This document shows, piece by piece, positions 45,468-54,345 of a DNA stretch of 64,000 nucleotides; position 1 is the stretch's first letter, and every line of letters begins with the position of its first letter. The stretch covers positions 104,567,435-104,631,434 of the forward strand of contig NC_085139.1 in the NCBI RefSeq assembly GCF_024139115.2, in the 5' to 3' direction. Under the pieces are notes generated by a model. The model saw only the letters and a program-made list of their open reading frames with translations. It did no database searches and had not been told where the DNA came from. Origin of the DNA: Armigeres subalbatus (lineage: Eukaryota; Arthropoda; Insecta; Diptera; Culicidae). The translations under genes were made by a program, and so were the position numbers.

Positions 45468-45545
45468 TATGGCCCAGCTGGTAAGGGCGATGACAACTAC
45501 AGCGTCGGGTGGCAAGAGCGCGAGTTCGAATCCCGCTCGAAGAAA
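45468..45545 (+). repeat. tRNA-like segment with A and B box, probable SINE head
   Basis: TGGCCCAGCTGGTAAGG resembles an A box (TGGCNNAGTGG) and GAGTTCGAATCCCGCTC a B box with a T-arm (GCGAG ... CCCGC, one mismatch). Box spacing fits a tRNA. The acceptor stem is not closed, so it is more likely a SINE or tRNA-derived remnant than a functional tRNA. Confidence 0.45.
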
Positions 45546-45747
45546 GTAAAAAATTATGTTCCATTTCAAATATGAGAGAAAATACAATAACGATATACCG
45601 TTTCGCTTCGAATTGCCGGACGCTTCGAAAGCCGGACACTTCAATTGTTATTCGACTTTATTTACCATCTCAACAAGTATTTCTTGGGTAAGCAATGCAG
45701 GGAACGATTCTTGGACTTAAAACGATTTTAACAAATGTAAGTACCCA

Positions 45748-45950
45748 GGGCTGCAAAATGGTGGGTTGACATCAAGGAAGGAGCGCCCAACAGAGCTCTG
45801 GTCCCCACAAGTCCCTATCTCACGCTTCCACGGGTCGTCCGATGACAAAAGACCGCCAGCTAAGGGTTGTGTACTTAGCTGGTAGTGCAGCCTGGGCACT
45901 GTTGTCCTTCTGACATCAGCTAGAGTGAGAAGGTACGCCTCGAGCGTCTG
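45748..45950 (+). ncRNA. Candidate HDV-like self-cleaving ribozyme fold at the RTE 5' end
   Basis: The first seven bases, GGGCTGC, can pair with GCAGCCT at 45,887-45,893, giving a terminal G-U pair as in HDV P1. GGGCAC follows at once, similar to the HDV joining strand GGGCAAC. A 9 bp hairpin (CCAGCTAAG 45,856-45,864 with CTTAGCTGG 45,874-45,882) precedes it, and CCTTCT/AGAAGG (45,906-45,911/45,928-45,933) could be P4. TGGTG (45,759-45,763) with CACCA downstream is a weak P2. HDV-like ribozymes are known at 5' ends of some mosquito RTE elements. The ~90 extra bases before the hairpin are atypical. Confidence 0.3.
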
Positions 45951-46182
45951 TTCACCAGGAGGTGCGGCTCAAACAGCGTCTGCCTGGTACCCAGCGGCTG
46001 ATTAACGAAATGCTGTATCGCATCAGCTATACCTAAGGTGGCAGCCCCATCATCGCGATGTAGGTAACGCGACCCCGGTAAGGTAGCTTACTGAAGCCTC
46101 TTAAATACCACGAAAAATGGAGATAGAAGAAAAAGAGAACGTTATTTTTGGCAACCGACCCGGCAACGAAATAAGGACTATG

Positions 46183-49093
46183 ATTGGAAACTCGGTACCT
46201 GGAATGTCAGGACCCTAAATGAACCTGGACGAGTGAGCCTTTTGGCTCGTGAACTGCAGAAGGTTGGAGTGAACGTGGCTGCTATTCAAGAAGTCCGATG
46301 GCCTAGATCCGGAGGACGTGAATTCCGAGCCGTGGACCCCACAACCAATACTGCATTCAAGTATAACATCTATCACAGCGGCGGTGAAAAAGCAGAGCAT
46401 GGAGTTGGTTTCGTAGTGATGGGCAAGCAGATGAAGCGAGTGATGCGAGTGATGCGAACGAATCTGTGTGTTGAGGATACGGGGCAAATTCTTCAATTAC
46501 AACCTAATCAACGTTTACGCACCGACAAACGATAAATCCGACGACGTGAAGGACACGTTTTATGAATGTCTTGATAAAGCCTATGGAGAGTGCCCAAAGC
46601 ATGACGTGAAAATTGTTATCGGAGACGCTAACGCTCAGGTCGGTAGAGAGGACTTTTTCCGTCCCATAATCAGTAGGGGAAGCCTTCACTCCGCTACCAA
46701 TGACAACGGTCTACGGCTAGTAAATTTTGCTGCTGCCAGAGGGATGGCCATCAGTAGCACCTACTTTGCACGAAAGAACATCCGAAAGCACACCTGGAGA
46801 CACCCAAATGGTGAAACTTGCAACCAGATAGACCATGTTCTGGTGGATGGGCGCCATTTCTCGGATGTTATCGATGTGCGGACATTCAGGGGTCCGAACA
46901 TTGACTCAGATCACTACCTCGTTGTCAGTAAAATTCAATCACGGTTGTCAACTGTATCGAACGAAAGATCACAGCGAACGATGCGTTACAATATCCAGCG
47001 ATTGTCGGCGGAAGGAGTATCGGCAGAGTACCGCCAGAAGCTTGACGAACGGATAAGTGCAATCAACGTTAGCGACAACATCAACGATCTATGGGAGTCG
47101 ATCCATGGAGCGGTGAGCACAACAGCACGAGAAGTGGTGGGCACTGCACAGAGGCGACCCAGGACGGGTTGGTTCGATGTGGAGTGTCAGAGAGTGACAG
47201 ACGAGAAGAACGTTGCCAGAAGCCGGATGTTGGTGTCAGGTACCCGATCGAATAGAGATCGGTACAAGGAAGCAAGAGCAGCCGAAAAACGAACCCACCG
47301 CAGGAAGAAAAAAGAGTACGAAGAACAAGTTATTAGTGAGGCGCATGAAAAAATGGAGCAGAACGATATGCGGAGGTTTTATGAGTCTGTCAATGGCGTG
47401 CGGAGAAAGACAGCGCCATCTCCCGTCATGTGCAACGACCAACAAGGGAATTTGCTGACAGATAAAACTGAAGTGGCTGCCAGGAGGAAGCAACACTTCG
47501 AGACTTTGTTGAATGGAGGAAGTGACGGTGCATCGGTGAACAGAATAAATATTAGCGACGATGGTCAAGCTGTGGAGTCACCTACACTAGATGAGGTTAA
47601 AAAAGCTGTCAAAGAGCTGAAAAACAATAAGGTTGCGGGGAAGAACCAGCTCCCGGCTGAACTTCTCAAACATGGCAGTGAGCAGCTTTATGAAGTTCTG
47701 CCTTATATTATGTCGAAAATATGGGAAGACGAGGAAATGCCTGCTAGCTGGTTGGACGGCCTCATTTGCCCTCTCTTTAAGAAAGGGCACAGACTGGAGT
47801 GCGCCAATTACCGAGGAATAACCCTCCTTAATTCGGCGTACAAAATTATGTCCCGTATCCTGTTCAACAGATTGAGACCGCTTGAAGAGTCCTTCGTCGG
47901 CGAATACCAAGCAGGTTTTCGTGAGGGCCGATCAACGACGGATCAAATGTTTACCCTGAGACAAATCCTTGATAAATTCCGGGAGTACAACTTGCAGACA
48001 CATCATCTGTTTATTGATTTCAAGGCGGCGTACGATTCAGTGAAACGGAATGAATTATGGCAAATTATGCTTGAACATGCTTTTCCGGCGAAACTGATAC
48101 GGCTGATTCGTATAACGTTGGACGGATCGAAATCAAGTGTAAGGGTTGCGGATGAAATATCGACGTCATTTGTTACCTTGGATGGATTAAAGCAGGGTGA
48201 TGCACTCTCGAACCTACTGTTCAATATTGCGCTCGAGGGAGCGATTAGGAGAGCTGGTGTGCAAAGAAGCGGTACCATTATCACAAAATCGCATATGCTC
48301 CTGGGATTTGCGGACGATATCGATATTATCGGAATTGATCGCCGTGCCGTGGAAGAGGCTTTTGCGCCTTTTAAGAGGGAGACAGCGAGGATTGGACTCA
48401 CGATCAATACCAGCAAAACGAAGTACATGGTCGCTGGCAATCAACGTGGGTTCATTAGTGGTGGTGGTAGCGAAATAGTGCTGGATGGTGAAAAATTTGA
48501 AGTGGTAGAAGAATTTGTGTATCTTGGAACATTAGTTACGTGCGATAATGATGTTACCCGCGAGGTGAAAAGGCGTATTGCAGCTGCAAATAGGGCTTAT
48601 TACGGACTTCGTAACCAGCTTAAGTCCCGTAGTCTGCAAACGAAAACAAAACTCGCGCTGTATACTACTCTGATTCTTCCGGTGGCTTTATACGGCCACG
48701 AGACATGGACGTTAAAGGAGGCTGATCGGAGAGCTCTCGGAGTGTTTGAGCGTAAAGTGCTGCGGACAATACTCGGCGGTAAACAGGAGAACGGTATCTG
48801 GCGGCGTCGCATGAATCATGAATTGTACCAGGTGTATAAAGGGCTGGATATTATTAAGCTTATACAACACGGCAGACTACGGTGGGCTGGTGAACAACCG
48901 TATGTCGGAAGAACGTCAAGCGAAGATAATATTTAGTAGAGAACCCGGAAGAGGCCGCAGGGTTCGTGGAAGGCCGCGTACACGATGGCTTTTTGCAGTT
49001 GAAGAGGACCTGAGGGCGCTCAATGTCCAGGGCGACTGGAAGCGATTGGCCCAGGATCGAGTCCAGTGGAGAAGGATACTCCATTCGGCGTAG
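46183..49093 (+). pseudogene. Family C endonuclease-reverse transcriptase
   Basis: The protein signal starts with KLGTWNVRTL (46,185 on). VAAIQEVRWP has the catalytic Glu. A disruption near 46,440-46,470, with a 9-base duplication (AGTGATGCG twice) and lost bases, shifts the frame. The main frame 46,468-48,936 (822 codons) has FNYNLINVYAPT, VIGDANAQVG, IDHVLVDGRHFSD and SDHYLVV. It then has RT blocks NNKVAGKNQLPAELLKHG, CANYRGITLLNSAYKIMS, YQAGFREGRSTTDQMF, HLFIDFKAAYDS, GLKQGDALSNLLFN and GFADDIDIIG near residue 613. A two-base loss near 48,895 moves the last 65 codons (SEERQAKIIFSREPGRG, RPRTRWLFAVEEDL) to the frame ending at 49,093. The ATG at 46,117 is out of frame with the domain, so a further lesion lies in the leader or the start is elsewhere. 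Confidence 0.85.
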
Positions 49094-49134
49094 GTTCATC
49101 GAAGAGCTGTAGCCCATCAAGTATCAAGTATAAG

Positions 49135-49293
49135 TACCCAGCCAACACAAAGTCATATATGATAGCGAATAAGTATACAAGGTGGAGGCGATATAGGCGC
49201 ATTTCTCCATTTGACTGCATGCAAAGTGTACGTATATGGCCTCCACTTTGTACACTTATTCGCTATGATATACGATCTTGTGTTTGCTGGGTA
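49135..49293. mobile_element. 159 bp MITE with ~60 bp inverted repeats (TACCCAGC ends)
   Basis: Left arm TACCCAGCCAACACAAAGTC and GCGAATAAGTATACAAGGTG; the right arm read on minus gives TACCCAGCAAACACAAGATC and GCGAATAAGTGTACAAAGTG. The arms are about 60 bases, the loop ~35. The likely target is TA. Its left terminus is split by the RTE duplication. Confidence 0.8.
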
Positions 49294-49643
49294 ATCCGTG
49301 ATCTGTGGTGAAAACTTGAAAATTAGAGGTAAAAATTGAAAGCATGTCATAATCAACGGTGAATTTCGTTTTTCTTGAATGTAGTTTAAGACTCAACATT
49401 AGAGAAACTAAGCTCATATTTTCTATATTCTATCATTTGCAAGGGGTATTAGTAATTTATTAACATAGTATGATAGTGCTCTTTGTCATGAATAAGAGAA
49501 ATTGCTTGGGAATTCATAGCTTTTTAATTTTTATTACATTTTTTGTATGTCCGGACTTCGAGGCAAGTTTTTACAATTGCTCCGATTGCCGGACATGCTG
49601 AAATGATGTTAAATAACTGTTTATCAATTAAGTTAATTAAAAT

Positions 49644-50099
49644 TTCGATTTTAAGGACGGCTACGCAGTCTTGAATTATTGAAACAAGATGTTTATTTAT
49701 CCGACGTTTCGACACGTTTCGCGTTATCTGTTAGTGTCAATGTTTTTGAAATTGTGTGTTCTCGAAGTGTAAGTCAGTTTTTATATGTTTGGATCTGTTG
49801 TAATTAGTTCAAATTCAGTGTTATAATTATCTAAATTTCACAGTATGTACCAGAAAAATCCGTACCAGACAGTTAATGTTAGACTAAACAATATACTAGG
49901 AACAAATACCGTATTGTAAGTTAACATTTTGACACATATTTATAACACATAACTAAGTACCCAATCAATTATAGTTTCCCCTGATGAAGACACCATCCCC
50001 GTGTCGAAACGTCGGATAAATAAACATCTTGTTTCAATAATTCAAGACTGCGTAGCCGTCCTTGAAATCGAAATAAAAATATACAGTCGATTTCTCAAT
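49644..50099. mobile_element. 456 bp inverted-repeat retroposon with 13 bp TSD (Penelope-like?)
   Basis: AGTTAATTAAAAT flanks both sides (49,631-49,643 and 50,100-50,112). Inverted arms 49,644-49,715 and 50,000-50,072 (AAGGACGGCTACGCAGTC, TTATTTATCCGACGTTTCGA) are ~72 bases with one or two differences. Right of its arm the element has 27 extra bases. A 13 bp duplication is too long for most DNA transposons but fits Penelope-like or other target-primed elements, whose ends often occur inverted. No coding sequence is present. Confidence 0.65.
49981..50010 (+). ncRNA. Hammerhead-like ribozyme core motif
   Basis: CTGATGA (49,981-49,987), an A, a 5 bp stem GACAC/GTGTC closing a 7-base loop, then GAAAC (50,006-50,010) reproduce the conserved hammerhead core order CUGANGA - stem II - GAAA. 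The extra A before the stem is non-canonical. Stem III would use CGTCGGATAAATA, which has its exact complement in the left arm. Hammerheads are known in Penelope-like elements. Activity is unproven. Confidence 0.35.
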
Positions 50100-50112
50100 A
50101 GTTAATTAAAAT

Positions 50113-51310
50113 CAAATGATTCGTAATAAGCAATCATAGTTACAATTTCATTAGATTTTAGTTGCTACACCCCAAAAGGAACATTGCTTGCTCTAAGCTT
50201 ATCGATATTAACTTATACACATATTGTAAATGGTATCACTTTATTAATTTTACATAAGTAGCAAAACTTGCCTTCAGTTTCTAGTGAGTGGCTATCTTCA
50301 AATGCATTTTTTTAACCATTCACATTTTTGTAAAAAAAAAACAAGTTCGTAAAACTAGCTTTTTTTAACAGAATTGTATAAAAAGACACGTTGTGAACGA
50401 CTCCCGTTAAATAAAAGAAAAAATCAACATTTCTCGGACACGCCCGGATTGATCAATCCGCATGAATTCATTATTTCAATTGCTCCTTTCAATCCTTGAT
50501 TTCTAAAAGCAAACTAAAACGGATTTCAAAAGACACATAAATACCACTAATTGCAGCTTATCCACGTCGAATTTGAGAGGATTGAGATTAAATAAAATAT
50601 TTCATTTCCCAGCCCCTCCACCAAACCCTCGTCAGTCGCCGGATCCGCAGCCCATACGGTGGCGTTTTGGGGAACGCGCCTTACCGTCGCGGCTGCCTGA
50701 TGACGACTGACAATTTGTTCTTCTCGGAGGCATTCCTCCAACGTTACCCGGATTAAATGGCAACCAAACAATGCAACGATCATTGGATAGACGACATGAA
50801 CAAACGGACACAATGGACTCACGACAAGATGAACTGGCAACGACAACAATAACGAATAATGGATATCTAAAAATAGATTCTGTGTGGATTCTGTACAGCA
50901 GAATACCATAGTAGATCTCGGCACAGTAGCGGTCAAGAACACAGAGTGCCTACCAAATAAATATATGAATAAAAAAAAAATATTTCATTACCCACAGACA
51001 CGTCAAATGTCAAAGAGGCGTTCTACCTTGAAAGGGGAGAGGGGGAGATTGTGTGAAATTTTTAGATTCCCAATGTTGTATATTGCAATTAAATGCTCCC
51101 GCTTGGTTTCAAATGCTGTTTTTAGTAGTCCTGGTCAATCTCGGAGCAGAAACTTCGGATGGTACACACAACCGGGGGATGCCAGATTTCCATATGAATG
51201 TGTATAGAAACCTTACTTTACGGATTTATGTTAATCGAGAAATATGAATGCTATATCCTAATTGTCTTTGAAAGGATTAAATTAGCTAGTTGAGAATCAA
51301 TATAGCCAAA
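50113..51310. other. Unassigned sequence inside the putative 45.6-51.6 kb element
   Basis: No recognised gene. 50,600-50,960 is GC-richer (GGATCCGCAGCCCATACGG) and ends with AATAAA-type signals near 50,957 and 50,970, suggesting the 3' end of some transcript or retroelement. The minus frame 50,547-50,942 has no recognised domain. Confidence 0.35.
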
Positions 51311-51654
51311 CTTGAAGTGTCCGGAAATTCGAAGCATAATTGTCCGGCATTTGAAGCATCCCTTATACTATGTCCGGATTTCGAAGCAAGCGATGTTTAA
51401 TGTTTTCGATTATATTAGCTATTTCGTGCATACAAAATGTCATTTTCACTACATTACAGCAAATTTGATAAGTTAATCATGACAGGGTGTGTTATCACTC
51501 AGTGTAAAGTACTTATTTCCGTTTGAAATATTGAACTGAAAATTCAGCAGTGCTTAGGTGTCCGGACTTCGAGTCAAAACGGTAATATGAAAAAAAAACT
51601 ATGTAAAAAAAAAGAATTAGAAAAAAATGCCAATAAAAAAACCTTTTTTTTTTG

Positions 51655-51897
51655 TTTTTTTTTTTAAATTAAGCATTAATTCAGCATTTCGGATGCTGAA
51701 TAAATGCTACTCAGCAAAATTTCTACTTTATCGATAAAGTAGGATTGAGCATTTAAGCAGCCATATATTGGGCCAAAACCTGCATTAAAATAGCATTAAA
51801 GGCGACTAAAGGGCTTATTGGCATTTAAAGTTTTGCAGTAAAGGCGCATATAATGCCACTTAAATGCTTTATATAATGCTTACTGGTTACCTGGGTA
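51655..51897 (-). repeat. TIR arm ending GGTTACCTGGGTA, AATGC-rich
   Basis: Read on minus it begins TACCCAGGTAACCAGTAAGC, matching the arm at 42,835 except for one base. The body repeats AATGC and AGCATT motifs (AGCATTTAAGCAG, ATGCCACTTAAATGC), and CTACTTTATCGATAAAGTAG is a perfect palindrome near 51,723-51,742. It is either one end of a ~9 kb composite or a separate MITE half. Confidence 0.6.
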
Positions 51898-52252
51898 GGT
51901 ACCAAATAACTTTTTTCAATGTTAAGGTCTGAAACTTCTTGACATCTCGTGGAAAACTACTCAGAAAAAATAAAGAACCTAAAAAAAAGTTTAAAGAACT
52001 CAACTTTGAGTACGAAGTTCAAATTTTTAACTCAAAAGTAGGTAGTTTTCTCACTCCCTCTCATGAATGATATTATAAACAAAGAGAGCTGCATCGACCC
52101 AACGTGTGCTGTTCCGTGGAAGAAGCCAAATTTGAGTTGTTTTCACCATAGTCTCGGGTGAGTGAAGATAACATAAATTTGAGTTGTAATTTGAGTAAAG
52201 GCAAAAAACTCACCGGATTTTCTCGCATTTACGTATATTTGACTTCTTCCAC
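51898..52252. other. Unassigned sequence 5' of the SINE
   Basis: AT-rich, with repeated TTTGAGT words (AACTTTGAGTACG, AATTTGAGTTG, AATTTGAGTAAAG). No gene seen. Confidence 0.35.
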
Positions 52253-52270
52253 GCAAGGGTGGATTTGAGT

Positions 52271-52886
52271 TGAGTGAGTAGTCATATGACTACTGCTTCT
52301 GCCTCATACGCAGGAGGTCGTGGGTTCAATCCCAGGTCCGTTCCATTCTCCTACTTTGTGTCTTTCTCAATATTTCTCATGTTCTAGCAATCGCTAGAAC
52401 TGGAAATGGACTTCCATACCGTTCCCTTAATATTCCTAATATTCCCATTACTATTCCTAAACCTTCAACTTGAGTATTCTAACAGTAATCTGCTAGAATT
52501 TGAAATGAACTATAGAGCTCGTTTCCTACATCCAATTAGAAATTCCATCAGTTGCCTTCTCCTATCTATCACATTGGCAGCTCGTTAACCAAGACGGACC
52601 TCTGCCTCTCCAACCTAACCCAAAAATTCCAACAAATTCCGCATGAACTCGTGGCAAGTGCAGAGGTATATTCGGCTTGCAGTGGGCGAGTGATTGCATC
52701 ATCATTTCCTCCCCTTCCCTACATTGACTTGCATTCTGACGTGGCAGGCGCCAGTATGACCTAACAAATGAGATCACCAGTACTTGTACATTGAAGATGT
52801 GAGCTAGTCCCTGTGCAAGAACAGCTGATCTGGTCATAATGGAGTAGCAACTACGAGCAGTCAATCAAGCTCAAGCTCAAGCTCAA
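52271..52886 (+). mobile_element. tRNA-derived SINE with (CAAGCT)n tail
   Basis: An 18 bp perfect direct repeat GCAAGGGTGGATTTGAGT (52,253-52,270 and 52,887-52,904) brackets 616 bases. The head has GACTACTGCTTCTGCC and a B box in GTGGGTTCAATCCCAGG (52,320-52,336). The tail reads TCAATCAAGCTCAAGCTCAA. A pol III promoter and long TSD define a SINE; mosquito Feilai-type SINEs are the obvious comparison. At ~616 bases it is long for the class. The 3' part is shared with 8548-8978. The two overlapping frames inside (52,552-52,764 plus; 52,562-52,864 minus) are not genes. Confidence 0.8.
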
Positions 52887-52904
52887 GCAAGGGTGGATTT
52901 GAGT

Positions 52905-53194
52905 GAAAGGAACCATAAAGTGAGTTGTTTCGCGGTTCCGTGTATGTTCCTGAACCTACATCGTACGACGTACCTCAAGGGCTAAAAAAAACTCACACTT
53001 GAGGTGTTCGGGTCATACTGCCCGGATTTGACTTAGCAATATCTTAGGGCTTTAGGGACATTTGGCCAAATGCCGTTTGACAGAATAGTTGAAATGCGTT
53101 TCCTTATTAGAAGTGACAAATTAGAAAAGAGTAGTGTGAAGTTTTTGGTAAGAAGTAATAAGTGAGATAGCAAGTAGAAAATAATACGATGCAA
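52905..53194. other. Unassigned sequence
   Basis: Continuation of the sequence interrupted by the SINE, then AGAAGTGA-type repeat from about 53,110. No gene. Confidence 0.35.
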
Positions 53195-53475
53195 AATCAT
53201 CTCTGAATGAAGAATAAACAAAGAAGAAGGACGACGAAAGAAGGAAGAAGAAGAAAAAGAAAGAAGGAGGTAGAGGAAGAAGAAAGAAAAATGAAGAATG
53301 AAGAAAAGGAAGAAGAAGTAGAAGGAAGAAAAGGGAAGATGGAAGAAGGAACAAGGAAAAAGGAAAAAAGAAGAAGGAAGAAAGAAGTAGGAAGAAGGGA
53401 TAATGTGGAGTGTTGAAGGATGCAGGAAGAAAAAAGAAGTGAGAAGAAAGAAGGGAAAAGGAAGAAGAAAAACCC
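53195..53475 (+). repeat. Purine-rich GAAGAA/GGAAGAA tract
   Basis: About 270 bases of nearly pure A and G (AGAAGGAAGAAGAAG). Long Lys/Glu and Ser/Phe frames here are compositional. Confidence 0.85.
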
Positions 53476-53478
53476 AGA

Positions 53479-53972
53479 TTAATCCACCTAGCAGTGATGA
53501 TGCCTTTCTCGTGCATTATAAAATATATTGAAAAAATCACATTAGAAAGGTCAAAAAAGCTCTTTAGGAGAATAGATCACATTTTTTCGATAATTTTGCA
53601 TGTTTTTGCATTAGTTAAAATGCATTGCCACCATTTTCGGAATTTTTTTTTTCCAAAAAGAAATGATTTTTCAATAATTCCGAAATGCAATGTCCGATCG
53701 AAACAATTTTCAACAGCAAGCAATGGGACCGCATTCCCCGTCGAATGCAACTTGTTGCGAGTAAATCGGATTATGCTAAGTTCCAAAAAGTGTGTCTACA
53801 AAATTTGTACACATACACACATACACACACACATACAGACATCACCTCAGCTCGTCGAGCTGAGTTGATCGGTATATAACACTATGGGCCTCCGGGCCTT
53901 CTATCAAAAGTTCTTTTTTGAAGCAATCATATAGCATTTCGGTACAAATTTGTTGTACGAGAAAGGCAAAAA
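53479..53972. mobile_element. MITE-like repeat (TTAATCCACC ... ACGAGAAAGGCA)
   Basis: Starts TTAATCCACCTAGCAGTGAT. ATGCCTTTCTCGTGC near 53,505 is inverted as GTACGAGAAAGGCA near 53,956. Inside are ACACATACACACATACAC, a CAGCTCGTCGAGCTG palindrome and GGGCCTCCGGGCC. Insertion sits within a purine-rich tract, which continues on both sides. Confidence 0.5.
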
Positions 53973-54345
53973 AGAAGAAGGAAGAAAAGAGAAGGAAAAG
54001 GGAAGAAGGGTTGCAGAAAAAGGAAGAAGGAAGGATAAAAAAAAGGAAGAAGGAAGAATGAAGAAGTAAGAAAGCAGAAAGAATAATAAGATAAAGAATG
54101 AGGAATAAGGAATAAGGAATAAGGAATAAGGAATAAGGAATAAGGAATAAGGAATAAGGAATAAGGAATAAGGAATAAGGAATAAGGAATAAGGAATAAG
54201 GAATAAGGAATAAGGAATAAGGAATAAGGAATAAAGAATAAGGACTAAGGACTAAGGACTAAGGAATAAGGAATAAGGACTAAGGAATAAGGACTAAGGA
54301 ATAAGGAATAAGGACTAAGGAATAAGGAATAAGGAATAAGGTATG
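53973..54345 (+). repeat. Purine tract, then (GGAATAA)n heptamer array
   Basis: GGAAGAAGG-type sequence to ~54,090, then about 35 tandem copies of GGAATAA (some GGACTAA) up to 54,340. The family B copy begins directly at its end. Confidence 0.9.

Larger units (their letters stand above)
45748..49130 (+). mobile_element. RTE-type non-LTR retrotransposon (family C), nearly full length
   Basis: A 3.38 kb element flanked by a perfect 10 bp target duplication TAAGTACCCA (45,738-45,747 and 49,131-49,140). It has a ~400-base structured leader, one long ORF (endonuclease plus RT, no gag) and a 3' end of short repeats (CAAGTATCAAGTA), all typical of RTE elements. The right-hand duplication overlaps the first six bases of the MITE at 49,135. 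The element therefore inserted into that MITE's terminus. Only two or three small lesions break the ORF, so it is the youngest-looking autonomous-type copy in the window. Confidence 0.9.
45596..51585. mobile_element. Putative TA-type DNA transposon with subterminal motif repeats, nested insertions
   Basis: TACCGTTTCGCTTCGAA at 45,596 and the complement of TACCGTTTTGACTCGAAG ending at 51,584 form inverted ends with TA. The motif GTCCGG-NN-TTCGAAGC and its complement occur about eight times between them (45,606; 45,623; 49,548; 49,585; 51,318; 51,336; 51,362; 51,559) and not elsewhere that I could see. After removing the nested RTE, MITE and inverted-repeat retroposon, about 2 kb remains. No transposase was recognised. 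The boundaries and the single-element interpretation are inference. Confidence 0.45.

Noticed and set aside
45468..45545. Functional tRNA gene
   Set aside because: A and B boxes are recognisable but the acceptor stem does not close and the anticodon arm is not convincing; kept only as a SINE/tRNA-derived remnant.
50547..50942. 131-codon minus-strand frame as a host gene
   Set aside because: No domain, start context or sister copy; the plus strand there looks more like the 3' end of some transcript, but I could not identify it.
53121..53540. 139-codon hydrophobic minus-strand frame
   Set aside because: A reading of a GAA-rich tract, same artefact as above.
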